This document shows positions 1 to 6,671 of a stretch of DNA of 7,495 bases, in pieces. The stretch is from Parafilimonas sp. GTDB taxonomy: Bacteria > Bacteroidota > Bacteroidia > Chitinophagales > Chitinophagaceae. Position 1 is the first letter of the stretch. Every line of letters begins with the position of its first letter. The stretch covers positions 1-7,495 of the forward strand of contig JAHEZC010000118.1 of the NCBI GenBank assembly GCA_023251275.1, written 5' to 3'. The position numbers were made by a program, and so were the translations under genes. The notes under the pieces were generated by a model, which did not search any database, was not told the origin of the DNA, and saw only the letters and a program-made list of their open reading frames with translations.

Positions 1-2697
1 ATTATTGAACGAAAGGGCGGACTTAAAGTTTTCAATACGAAAACCAACGAAATAAAATTGATTGCTACTATTCCGGTGAATACAAAATATACCAGTAAAG
101 AAGGAGTGGTAAGTGAAGCGGAAGAAGGTTTAGTGGGTCTGATTGCTCACCCGAAATTTGCAGAGAACCATTGGATATATATGTATTATGCTGATCCGAA
201 AGATACAAAGCATGTATTGGCAAGATGGGAACTGCATGGGGACTCATTATATGCATCCACAAAAAAGATCATTATGGAAATTCCTACGCAGCGTGAAGTA
301 TGTTGTCACACTGGCGGCGGAATGGCATTTGACATGCAGGGAAATTTATATCTTACCGTTGGGAACAATACAGCCAATCCTGCGTCGGGTACTTCATCTT
401 ATGATGAAAGACCAGGTCGTTCAAGTTGGGATGATCAGCGCGGTTCCGGCAACACGAATGACCTTCGTGGAAAAATTCTTCGCATTCATCCTGAAGACGA
501 CGGATCATATACAATTCCCGAAGGAAATCTTTTTCCCAAAGGAACCGCAAACACACGCCCTGAAATTTATGTGATGGGTGATCGCAATCCCTGGCGCATT
601 TCTGTTGACAGCAAAACGGGTTATGTATATTGGGGTGAGGTGGGTCCTGATGCTTCCGTTGATTCTGTGTATGGGCCGCGTGGTTATGATGAATTTAACC
701 AGGCAAGAAAAGCAGGTAATTTCGGCTGGCCTTATTTCATTGGCGATAATAAGGCTTATGTAAAATATAATTATGCAGACAGTACTTACGGCGAAAAATT
801 CAATCCGGCACATCCTGTAAATAATTCTCCAAACAATACAGGATTGAAAGAATTACCGCCTGCACAAAAAGCTTTTATCTGGTATCCTTATGGTGTATCC
901 GATTCCTTTCCGATGCTCGGAAGTGCAGGTCGCAGTGCTGTCGGCGGCCCTGTTTTTCATAAAGCAGGTTTTAAAAATGCCGCACGTCCCTGGCCTGGTT
1001 ATTATGAGGACAAATGGCTGATCACTGATTTTATGCGTGGATGGCTCATGGCTGTAACTATGGATAAAGAAGGAAATTACAAATCCATGGAGCAGGTTTT
1101 GCCAAAAGAAAATTTCAGCAGTGTGATTGATATGCAGTTCGGTCCAGAAGGTGATCTGTATTTGCTGGAATATGGAAGCTCATGGTTCCAGGGTAATGCA
1201 AATTCTGCATTGATACGGATCGAATATAATTCAGGAAACCGTAAGCCTGTTGTGGAAGCATCGGCAGAAAAAACGGCAGGCGCAATTCCTTTCAAAGTAA
1301 ATCTTTCCTCAAAAGGAACGATTGACTATGACAAGTATGATAAAGATGCATTGAAGTATGAATGGAAGATCATATCTGGCAATGGTTACAGCAAAACACT
1401 CGCAGATCCAAATCCTGAACTTACACTCGATCAACCCGGCACATATAAGGCTACGCTAACAGTTACCGATACAAAAGGAGAGAAGAACAGTAAAACAATC
1501 GAGTTGAAAGCAGGTAATGAACCTCCGGAAGTAAATATCAATATTCTGAAAGGCAACAAAACTTTCTTCTTCCCCAAGGAAACAATTGAATATAACATCA
1601 ATGTAAGTGATAAGGAAGATGGAACTGTGTCTGATGGTAAAATAAAACCCGAACAGGTTGCTGTAAATTTTGATTATGTACCTGAAGGTTTTGATCCCAT
1701 TGCCATTGCACAGAATCATCGTGCCGCAGATGAAAGAACAGGATTTGTTGCAGGTTTATATCTCATCAATTCGAGTGATTGCAAATCCTGTCACACACTT
1801 GACAAGACATCAGTGGGGCCGAGCTTCACTGCTGTTACAGAAAAATATAAAACTGATCCCGGCGCTGTTTCGTCATTAGCAGATAAGGTTATTAATGGCG
1901 GAAGCGGCGTGTGGGGTGAGCATGCAATGGCGGCACATCCAAAAATCACAAAGCCGGAAGCTGAATCAATTGTGAAATATATTCTCAGTGTAACACAAAA
2001 ACAAACTGCTGCTGCAACAATTCCGCTCATTGGAAAATTTGTTACCAAAGTTCCTGCCGGTGAAAGTGGAAAAGGCGGTTATCTTTTACGTGCAGCTTAT
2101 ACAGATAAAGGCAATGGAGCAGCGTCACCTCTTTCATCGGAATACATCTTGCCTTTGAGAAATGCGGCGCTTGATCCTGTAAATGCGGACATCAAACAAA
2201 ATACAAAATTGCTTACCACGCCATCTGTTACATTTTCAATGATAGGTGATAACTCTTATGTGGGATATAATAACATTGATCTCACTGGTATCAAAGAAAT
2301 TGATTTATTGGTGCAGGCAACGCCTTCAAATGGAGATATAGGCGGCATAATTGAAGTACATCTTGATTCGCCGGATGGAAAACTGATCGGTCAAACCAAT
2401 ATGATTGAATCAAAGCCATTTGATTTTACAAGACTGATGGAAAACATGGGCGGCGGGAAGAAAAAAGGTGATGAAAAAACTATTGATAAGAAAAAACAGG
2501 AGCCGGTGAATTTTGATTTCAGTTTACTGAGAACGCTGATGGCGACACATGCTATTGCTGCGATTGCACCGACTGAAGGAATGCATACAATATATTTTGT
2601 GGTAAAAAACAGTAAGGCGGGGAAAAATGATCCGCTGGTGGAGATGGTGGAAATAAGATTTCAGAATGAAACGCAACCTGCAGTTATTAGAAAATAA
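1..2697 (+). CDS. Secreted sugar dehydrogenase (GSDH beta-propeller) fused to PKD, cytochrome c and CBM6-like domains; 5' end outside window
   Basis: The frame is open from base 1 (IIERKGGLKVFNTKTN...), so the TTG at 58 is not the start and the N-terminus lies upstream; 898 residues are visible. Domains, numbered from base 1: a glucose/sorbosone dehydrogenase propeller at about 1-410, with HTGGGMAF (H103, candidate catalytic His), DRNPWR (194-199) and WGEVGPD (211-217); a PKD domain at about 414-505; an Ig-like linker at 507-580; a monohaem cytochrome c domain at about 581-665, with CKSCH (594-598) and M643 as candidate axial ligand; and a CBM6-like beta-sandwich at about 690-898. Members of the GSDH family oxidise sugars with PQQ. 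The fused haem domain suggests electrons pass directly to an extracytoplasmic acceptor. The substrate is unknown. A Lys/Gly-rich stretch (817-833) interrupts the last domain. The missing part could hold a signal peptide or a ThuA-like domain, as in related proteins. The family call is firm; PQQ use is inferred. Confidence 0.9.
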   Translation: MIERKGGLKVFNTKTNEIKLIATIPVNTKYTSKEGVVSEAEEGLVGLIAHPKFAENHWIYMYYADPKDTKHVLARWELHGDSLYASTKKIIMEIPTQREVCCHTGGGMAFDMQGNLYLTVGNNTANPASGTSSYDERPGRSSWDDQRGSGNTNDLRGKILRIHPEDDGSYTIPEGNLFPKGTANTRPEIYVMGDRNPWRISVDSKTGYVYWGEVGPDASVDSVYGPRGYDEFNQARKAGNFGWPYFIGDNKAYVKYNYADSTYGEKFNPAHPVNNSPNNTGLKELPPAQKAFIWYPYGVSDSFPMLGSAGRSAVGGPVFHKAGFKNAARPWPGYYEDKWLITDFMRGWLMAVTMDKEGNYKSMEQVLPKENFSSVIDMQFGPEGDLYLLEYGSSWFQGNANSALIRIEYNSGNRKPVVEASAEKTAGAIPFKVNLSSKGTIDYDKYDKDALKYEWKIISGNGYSKTLADPNPELTLDQPGTYKATLTVTDTKGEKNSKTIELKAGNEPPEVNINILKGNKTFFFPKETIEYNINVSDKEDGTVSDGKIKPEQVAVNFDYVPEGFDPIAIAQNHRAADERTGFVAGLYLINSSDCKSCHTLDKTSVGPSFTAVTEKYKTDPGAVSSLADKVINGGSGVWGEHAMAAHPKITKPEAESIVKYILSVTQKQTAAATIPLIGKFVTKVPAGESGKGGYLLRAAYTDKGNGAASPLSSEYILPLRNAALDPVNADIKQNTKLLTTPSVTFSMIGDNSYVGYNNIDLTGIKEIDLLVQATPSNGDIGGIIEVHLDSPDGKLIGQTNMIESKPFDFTRLMENMGGGKKKGDEKTIDKKKQEPVNFDFSLLRTLMATHAIAAIAPTEGMHTIYFVVKNSKAGKNDPLVEMVEIRFQNETQPAVIRK

Positions 2698-2707
2698 ATT
2701 TCCAAGT

Positions 2708-2744
2708 AGCTGTTTGAAGTTTGTCGAATAGAACAAGGATGACA
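2708..2744 (+). repeat. Short repeat after gene 1, similar to the left end of the 6494-6679 element
   Basis: AGCTGTTTGAA (2708-2718), AATAGA (2727-2732) and ATGACA (2739-2744) occur in the same order as AGCTGTTTGAA (6497-6507), AATAGA (6514-6519) and ATGACA (6546-6551) downstream of the GH3 gene. The hairpin present in the latter is replaced here by a few bases. Both copies start 10-11 bases after a stop codon. It may be a decayed or minimal copy of the same intergenic element. No U-tract terminator is visible. Confidence 0.5.
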
Positions 2745-2827
2745 CTGATTGACGGATAATCACAGGTAATACCAGTGCAAACCTTTCATTTTCCTTTCAA
2801 CCTCGTTCTGTTATTCTTTAAATAATT

Positions 2828-2849
2828 TATAATACAATTCTTTTATAAT
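2828..2849 (+). promoter_or_regulatory. AT-rich promoter-like stretch upstream of the isomerase gene
   Basis: Two TATAAT hexamers (2828-2833 and 2844-2849) lie 30-51 bases before the ATG at 2879, in a very AT-rich stretch. Bacteroidota promoters normally use TAnnTTTG at -7 with a TTTG-type -33 box, and no clean match to that pair is seen. The assignment is therefore weak and may only reflect base composition. The gap of 181 bp from the previous gene leaves room for a separate promoter. Confidence 0.2.
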
Positions 2850-2878
2850 AGTTTATTTCACACTAAAAATCAACAGCT

Positions 2879-3466
2879 ATGCTTAAACGTAGAGATTTTC
2901 TGAAAACCACCGGTGCTGCGGCTTTGGGCAGTTTAATGATATCAAAATCAAATGCAGCCTTTTTTGGCACTGCAACATCGCATGCAGTAGGACTGCAGCT
3001 TTTTACATTGTTCAACGTAATTGACAGCGATGTCCGCAGGAACCTGAAAAAAGTAGCAGACATCGGATACAAAGAATTAGAATCCGCGTTTAGTAAATTA
3101 GGCGGATATTATGGCATGAAGCCAAAAGAATTTGCTGCATTGGCAAATGAGCTTGGCCTTTCCTGGAAATCGCATCATGTGCTCGGTGCTCCTTTTAAGA
3201 TGCCGGCGGGTGCAAAAATGCCAACAACTCCTGATGGCAAGCCGATGGTAATTCCGCTCATGAGAAATCTCAGGGATAATATGCAGGAATTGGTGGATGA
3301 AGTGGCAGAAGGCGGCGTAGCATATCTTGTTTGTGCGAATACACCGACAGATACACTTGATGATTTGAAAAGTTCGATTGAAGTGCTGAACAAAACAGGA
3401 GAAGCATGTAAAAAAGCCGGTATTGGTTCCCATATCATAATCATGATATGGAATTTAAAACGGTAG
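2879..3466 (+). CDS. N-terminal half of the sugar isomerase/epimerase-like protein, with Tat signal
   Basis: The product starts MLKRRDFLKTTGAAALGS, a textbook twin-arginine signal (R4 R5, then FLK), followed by a small hydrophobic stretch and a likely cleavage near SNA-A (26-27). This implies export in folded form, usual for metal-containing periplasmic proteins. The mature part opens with GLQLFTLFNVI, the first barrel strand, then LKKVADIGYKELESAF, the typical second-strand segment with a conserved Glu, and KSHHVLGAPF. This resembles AP_endonuc_2/xylose-isomerase-like TIM barrels annotated as sugar phosphate isomerase/epimerase. Real homology ends at about residue 184; the last dozen residues are out of frame. 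The start is fixed by the Tat signal, with an A-rich leader and no Shine-Dalgarno sequence. The substrate is unknown, and exported members are unlikely to act on sugar phosphates. Confidence 0.8.
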   Translation: MLKRRDFLKTTGAAALGSLMISKSNAAFFGTATSHAVGLQLFTLFNVIDSDVRRNLKKVADIGYKELESAFSKLGGYYGMKPKEFAALANELGLSWKSHHVLGAPFKMPAGAKMPTTPDGKPMVIPLMRNLRDNMQELVDEVAEGGVAYLVCANTPTDTLDDLKSSIEVLNKTGEACKKAGIGSHIIIMIWNLKR

Positions 3467-3801
3467 AAGGAGAAATACCTTATCATAAATTATTATCTGA
3501 AACAAGCGCCGATAATGTGAAGATGGAACTCGATCTCTGTTGGGTTACAAAAGCAGGTGTTGATCCCGTGGAATTATTTGCCAAACATCCCGGACGTTTT
3601 CCGCTCTGGCATGTGAAAGATATTGATAAAGACATGACCGGGCCTCAACCTGTAGGTACGGGTATTATTGATTTCAAAAGAATATTTGCAAATGCATCCA
3701 CCGCCGGTATGCAACATTTTTTTGTAGAGCATGATATGCCTGCAGATCCGTTTGCAAGTATTACAACGAGCTTTAATAATCTGAAAACAATAATGGGATA
3801 A
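3448..3801 (+). CDS. C-terminal half of the sugar isomerase/epimerase-like protein (out of frame with the N-terminal half)
   Basis: Homology in this frame begins at 3433 with YHNHDMEF, so the ATG at 3448 is the Met inside that motif, not a natural start. The rest of the barrel is present: MELDLCWV with the conserved Asp region, a helix that includes the residues DPVELFAKHPGRF, then PLWHVKDID with a His expected to bind the divalent metal, and FVEHDMPAD with the Glu expected as the last metal ligand. It ends ...SFNNLKTIMG, a normal C-terminus for the family. Everything needed for the active site is therefore still encoded across the two halves, which favours a recent frameshift or a sequence error over old decay. 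The next gene starts 361 bp downstream. Confidence 0.75.
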   Translation: MEFKTVEGEIPYHKLLSETSADNVKMELDLCWVTKAGVDPVELFAKHPGRFPLWHVKDIDKDMTGPQPVGTGIIDFKRIFANASTAGMQHFFVEHDMPADPFASITTSFNNLKTIMG

Positions 3802-3906
3802 GAATTTTTATCTTTTGATAAACTGTGTTGAATACTTTGGATTGCACATTTTCGCATATTGCCCATTGATTAATAAAAACTAAAATATGCAAACCAATAT
3901 AAAGAT

Positions 3907-4043
3907 TATAATAGATTCCTCCTGCGTCGGAATGATAAGCTGAGAATGAATTAAAAATTGATGGATAAAATCTCAGCCAATCGAAGAACTTAGGCTTGTC
4001 ATAGTTTACCCCGAAAAAATCGGGGCCGAAGAATGAGGCATCT
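3907..4043. repeat. Composite inverted-pair intergenic repeat, copy 1
   Basis: Left unit on the minus strand (3940 down to 3909): GCTTATCATTCCGACG, a short GC-rich part, then GGAATCTATTATA. Right unit on the plus strand (3994-4043): GCTTGTCAT, a variable part with the hairpin CCCCGA/TCGGGG, then GAGGCATCT. ATGATAAGC (3932-3940) and GCTTGTCAT (3994-4002) form an 8-of-9 inverted repeat around a 53-base spacer. The same plan recurs at 6511-6624, and ACTTAnGCTTGTCAT (3988-4002) matches the reverse complement of 6546-6560. CATTCCGACGCAGGAGGAATC is very like a short intergenic repeat seen in many Bacteroidota genomes. The minus-strand 93-codon open frame here is a by-product of the repeat. Confidence 0.65.
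4009..4025. other. Small hairpin CCCCGA-AAAAA-TCGGGG inside the repeat
   Basis: A six-base perfect stem (4009-4014 with 4020-4025) has a five-A loop. On neither strand is it followed directly by a T run, so it does not look like a standard intrinsic terminator. It occupies the variable middle of the right-hand repeat unit, as the stronger hairpin at 6524-6544 does in a left-hand unit. Confidence 0.55.
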
Positions 4044-4118
4044 TTTTCGTCCAATATTTTAGTGAGGTTAAAATTAAGTAAACGGAACGGGGTGAAATAA
4101 ATAACAAAAGGAAAGGTA

Positions 4119-4128
4119 GTTGATCAAC
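4119..4128. promoter_or_regulatory. 10-base palindrome GTTGATCAAC upstream of the GH3 gene
   Basis: It is a perfect two-fold symmetric site 35 bases before the GH3 start codon. The position would suit a repressor or activator site. It lacks the central CG typical of LacI-family operators, and a palindrome of this length can arise by chance, so the functional reading is speculative. Confidence 0.2.
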
Positions 4129-4162
4129 AAGTAATTATTACATTTCTTCAAACATACTTGCC

Positions 4163-6487
4163 ATGAAAAAATTTACGTCTTTCGTTTTTTTATGCAGTTT
4201 AGCGCAGGCAATCTATGTGCATGCACAGAACTGGTCAGAGAAAACCAACGGAACAATTACTGTCGTTACAAATAAAGGCGGGCAAACGCTTGGCTACTCT
4301 GCTGCTTCGGGTGTGAAGATCATTACTGTTGACGGATTTGCTTTTAAAGACCTGAATAAAAATGGCAAGCTTGATAAATACGAAGACTGGCGCCTGTCAG
4401 CAGATGAACGTGCAAAAGACCTTGCATCACAGTTATCTGTTGAACAGATCGCAGGCCTGATGCTGTATAGCAGGCATCAGCCAATACCTAATCCGCCCGG
4501 AGGTTTTTTTGCAGGCACATATAATGGGAAACCATTTCCAGAAAGTGGCGCAAAGGCATCCGATCTTACAGATCAGCAAAAAGAATTTCTTACAAAAGAT
4601 AACCTGCGACATGTCTTGGTTACTTCACTGCAAAGCCCTGAAGTAGCGGCGATTTGGAACAACAACGTACAAGCATTATGTGAAGGAATTGGATTCGGTA
4701 TTCCAGCCAACAACAGTTCTGATCCACGTCATGGTACCATTGCAAATGCGGAATTCAATGCAGGGGCCGGAGGCACAATTTCTATGTGGCCCGGTTCACT
4801 TGGCCTCGCTGCAACATTTGATCCTTCCATCGTAAAAAATTTCGGGCATATTGCGGCCATTGAATACAGGGCGCTTGGCATTACTACTGCGCTTTCCCCG
4901 CAGGTGGATATGGCATCAGAGCCGCGATGGAACCGTGTAAGCGGCACATTTGGCGAAGACCCGAAACTTGCAGCAGATATGGCTCGTGCATACATAGACG
5001 GCTTTCAAACTTCTTATAGCGATAAGGAAATTGCCAATGGATGGGGCTATAATAGTGTGAATGCAATGGTAAAGCACTGGCCTGGTGGAGGAACAGGGGA
5101 GGGTGGGAGAGACGCTCACTATGGTTTTGGAAAATATGCTGTGTATCCCGGTAATAATTTTGCACAACATTTTATTCCCTTTACTGATGGAGCTTTTAAG
5201 CTAGAAGGCAAAACAGGAATGGCTTCGGCCGTGATGCCTTACTATACTATTTCGTACAACCAGGATACAAAGAATCATGAGAATGTTGCCAATAATTATA
5301 ACTCATATATCATCTCTGATCTTTTAAGAAAAAAATATCATTATGATGGAGTGGTTTGCACAGACTGGCTTGTAACAGGTGATGAAACGGCAATAGATGT
5401 TTTTATTACAGGCAAATCATGGGGCGTGGAAAAATTATCCATCGCTGAAAGACATTATAAAGTGCTGATGGCAGGCGTGGACCAATTCGGTGGCAATAAT
5501 GATGCAGCACCTGTGATAGCAGCTTATAATATGGGTGTGAAAGAACACAGTGAAAAATTTATGCGTGCAAGATTTGAAGAATCAGCAGTCAGGCTTTTAA
5601 AAAATATTTTCAGAACAGGCTTGTTTGAAAATCCATATCTCGATCCTGAAACATCAAAGAAAATTGTGGGCAATGCAGCGTTTATGAAAGCGGGTTACGA
5701 TGCACAGTTGAAGTCAATGGTATTGCTCAAAAATAAAAACAACATACTTCCATTGCAAAAAAATAAGACAGTGTATGTGCCAAAAAAATTTACACCGGCA
5801 GGAAGAAATTTCTTGGGAATGGAGACGCCTGAAAAATTAGATTACCCGGTGAACATGAACATTGTAAAAAAATATTTCAACGTAACAGATAATCCTGATG
5901 AAGCAGATTATGCGTTGGTATTTATCAGCAGTCCGAACAGCGGTAACGGTTACAGCAGCGCCGATGCAAAAGCAGGCGGTAACGGTTACCTGCCCATCAG
6001 TTTGCAATACGATGAATATACTGCAACAGATGCACGTGAGCACAGCATGGCAGGCGGTGATCGGCTGGAAAATTTTACAGACAGAAGCTATAAAAACAAA
6101 TCTGTAAGAGCAATTAACATTACCGACCTGGCAATGGTTACCGATACATATACAAAAATGAAAGGCAAGCCTGTAATTGTTTCTGTTAATATGAGCAACC
6201 CGATGGTGTTTTCAGAATTTGAAAAAGATGCGAATGCCATTCTTGTAAATTTTGGAGTGCAAGACCAGGCAATACTCGATATACTTACAGGCAATGCAGA
6301 ACCTTCAGGATTATTACCCTTGCAGATGCCTGCCGATATGCATACGGTTGAAAAACAAAATGAAGATGTATCCCACGATATGCAATGCTATAAAGATTCA
6401 GAAGGGAATATGTATGATTTTGGTTATGGTCTTAGTTGGAAAGGCGTAATAAAAGATACAAGGACTGAGAAATACAAAAGCAAATAA
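4163..6487 (+). CDS. Secreted glycoside hydrolase family 3 enzyme with N-terminal EF-hand loop
   Basis: This is a complete 774-residue protein, probably a periplasmic or outer-surface exo-acting beta-glycosidase (glucosidase or xylosidase type). A Sec signal peptide, MKKFTSFVFLCSLAQAIYVHA, is cleaved near residue 21. It is followed by DLNKNGKLDKYE (63-74), a perfect EF-hand calcium loop. The GH3 N-terminal barrel shows IPANNSSDPRHG, EPRWNRVSGTFGEDP (253-267), KHWPGGG (304-310, Lys-His substrate-binding pair), GGRDAHYG (314-321) and CTDW, with D401 the expected nucleophile. The GH3 C-terminal domain runs from about residue 480, includes MVLLKNKNNILPL, and ends with FGYGLSW near 753-759. Only 15 residues follow, so the FnIII domain of many GH3 beta-glucosidases is absent. 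The acid/base residue could not be placed, and family members differ in specificity, so the substrate is open. The start is set by the signal peptide. Confidence 0.93.
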   Translation: MKKFTSFVFLCSLAQAIYVHAQNWSEKTNGTITVVTNKGGQTLGYSAASGVKIITVDGFAFKDLNKNGKLDKYEDWRLSADERAKDLASQLSVEQIAGLMLYSRHQPIPNPPGGFFAGTYNGKPFPESGAKASDLTDQQKEFLTKDNLRHVLVTSLQSPEVAAIWNNNVQALCEGIGFGIPANNSSDPRHGTIANAEFNAGAGGTISMWPGSLGLAATFDPSIVKNFGHIAAIEYRALGITTALSPQVDMASEPRWNRVSGTFGEDPKLAADMARAYIDGFQTSYSDKEIANGWGYNSVNAMVKHWPGGGTGEGGRDAHYGFGKYAVYPGNNFAQHFIPFTDGAFKLEGKTGMASAVMPYYTISYNQDTKNHENVANNYNSYIISDLLRKKYHYDGVVCTDWLVTGDETAIDVFITGKSWGVEKLSIAERHYKVLMAGVDQFGGNNDAAPVIAAYNMGVKEHSEKFMRARFEESAVRLLKNIFRTGLFENPYLDPETSKKIVGNAAFMKAGYDAQLKSMVLLKNKNNILPLQKNKTVYVPKKFTPAGRNFLGMETPEKLDYPVNMNIVKKYFNVTDNPDEADYALVFISSPNSGNGYSSADAKAGGNGYLPISLQYDEYTATDAREHSMAGGDRLENFTDRSYKNKSVRAINITDLAMVTDTYTKMKGKPVIVSVNMSNPMVFSEFEKDANAILVNFGVQDQAILDILTGNAEPSGLLPLQMPADMHTVEKQNEDVSHDMQCYKDSEGNMYDFGYGLSWKGVIKDTRTEKYKSK

Positions 6488-6523
6488 ATTTTTAGAAGCT
6501 GTTTGAATTGTTTAATAGATTTC

Positions 6524-6544
6524 TCTCTCGTCTTAGACGAGAGA
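6524..6544. other. Strong hairpin after the GH3 gene (9-bp stem, 3-base loop)
   Basis: TCTCTCGTC (6524-6532) and GACGAGAGA (6536-6544) are perfect inverted copies around TTA. It lies 37 bases after the GH3 stop codon and could stop or protect the transcript, but it is followed by AATGACAAG, not a T run, so it is not a typical intrinsic terminator. Confidence 0.65.
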
Positions 6545-6569
6545 AATGACAAGCATAAGTACAAATATT

Positions 6570-6590
6570 TTGCAGTAGAAGATACTGCAA
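6570..6590. other. Hairpin TTGCAGTA-GAAGA-TACTGCAA at the tip of the nested element
   Basis: A perfect eight-base stem (6570-6577 with 6583-6590) encloses a five-base GAAGA loop. It sits between the two arms ATGACAAGC and GCTTGTCAT, so the region 6546-6604 can fold as one long interrupted stem. Confidence 0.6.
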
Positions 6591-6671
6591 GTGAAGCTTG
6601 TCATGCTGACAGAGGAAGCATCTCCAAATGGAAATCGAAGATGATTATATATTTCAAACAATTAGCTCAAT

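Larger units (their letters stand above)
2879..3801 (+). pseudogene. Tat-exported sugar isomerase/epimerase-type TIM barrel, split by a one-base frameshift
   Basis: Two overlapping reading frames encode consecutive halves of one protein. The first frame reads ...CKKAGIGS and then runs into HIIIMIW and a stop at 3464-3466. In the +2-shifted frame, the codons from 3433 read YHNHDMEF, the conserved strand that normally follows KKAGI in this family. Adding one base, for instance a T in the GGTTCCC run near 3426-3428, would give AGIGFPYHNHDMEF and one continuous protein of 307 residues, the usual size for these exported TIM barrels. So one base is missing here, either by real mutation or by sequence error. 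Translation from the internal ATG at 3448 would lack half the barrel and be inactive. No slippery heptamer or following stem was recognised that would suggest programmed frameshifting. Confidence 0.85.
3802..4162. other. 361-bp intergenic region between the isomerase and GH3 genes
   Basis: No gene is supported here. It holds the composite repeat (3907-4043), an inverted repeat GCATATT/AATATGC (3854-3860 and 3884-3890), and a weak AT-rich stem TTTATC/GATAAA (3807-3822) just after the stop codon, which has no U-tract after it. Downstream of the repeat is the leader of the GH3 gene, with a 10-base perfect palindrome GTTGATCAAC (4119-4128) that could be an operator. No Shine-Dalgarno sequence precedes the ATG at 4163. 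Confidence 0.6.

Noticed and set aside
58..60. TTG as the start codon of the dehydrogenase
   Set aside because: The frame is open to base 1 and the upstream residues (ERKGGLKVF) fit the GSDH domain, so the true start lies outside the window.
2735..2770. Possible GGATGACAC...GGATAATCACAGG repeat similar to common environmental repeats
   Set aside because: The likeness is loose and no second copy is present in the window, so it cannot be supported from this sequence alone.
3419..3466. Programmed ribosomal frameshift in the isomerase gene
   Set aside because: No slippery heptamer, Shine-Dalgarno-like stimulator or downstream stem is visible at the junction; a simple base loss explains it better.
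3773..4054. Minus-strand 93-codon open frame between the isomerase and GH3 genes
   Set aside because: It reads through the composite repeat (giving strings like HSDAGGI from the CATTCCGACGCAGGAGG repeat), overlaps the end of the isomerase gene, and has no recognisable domain.
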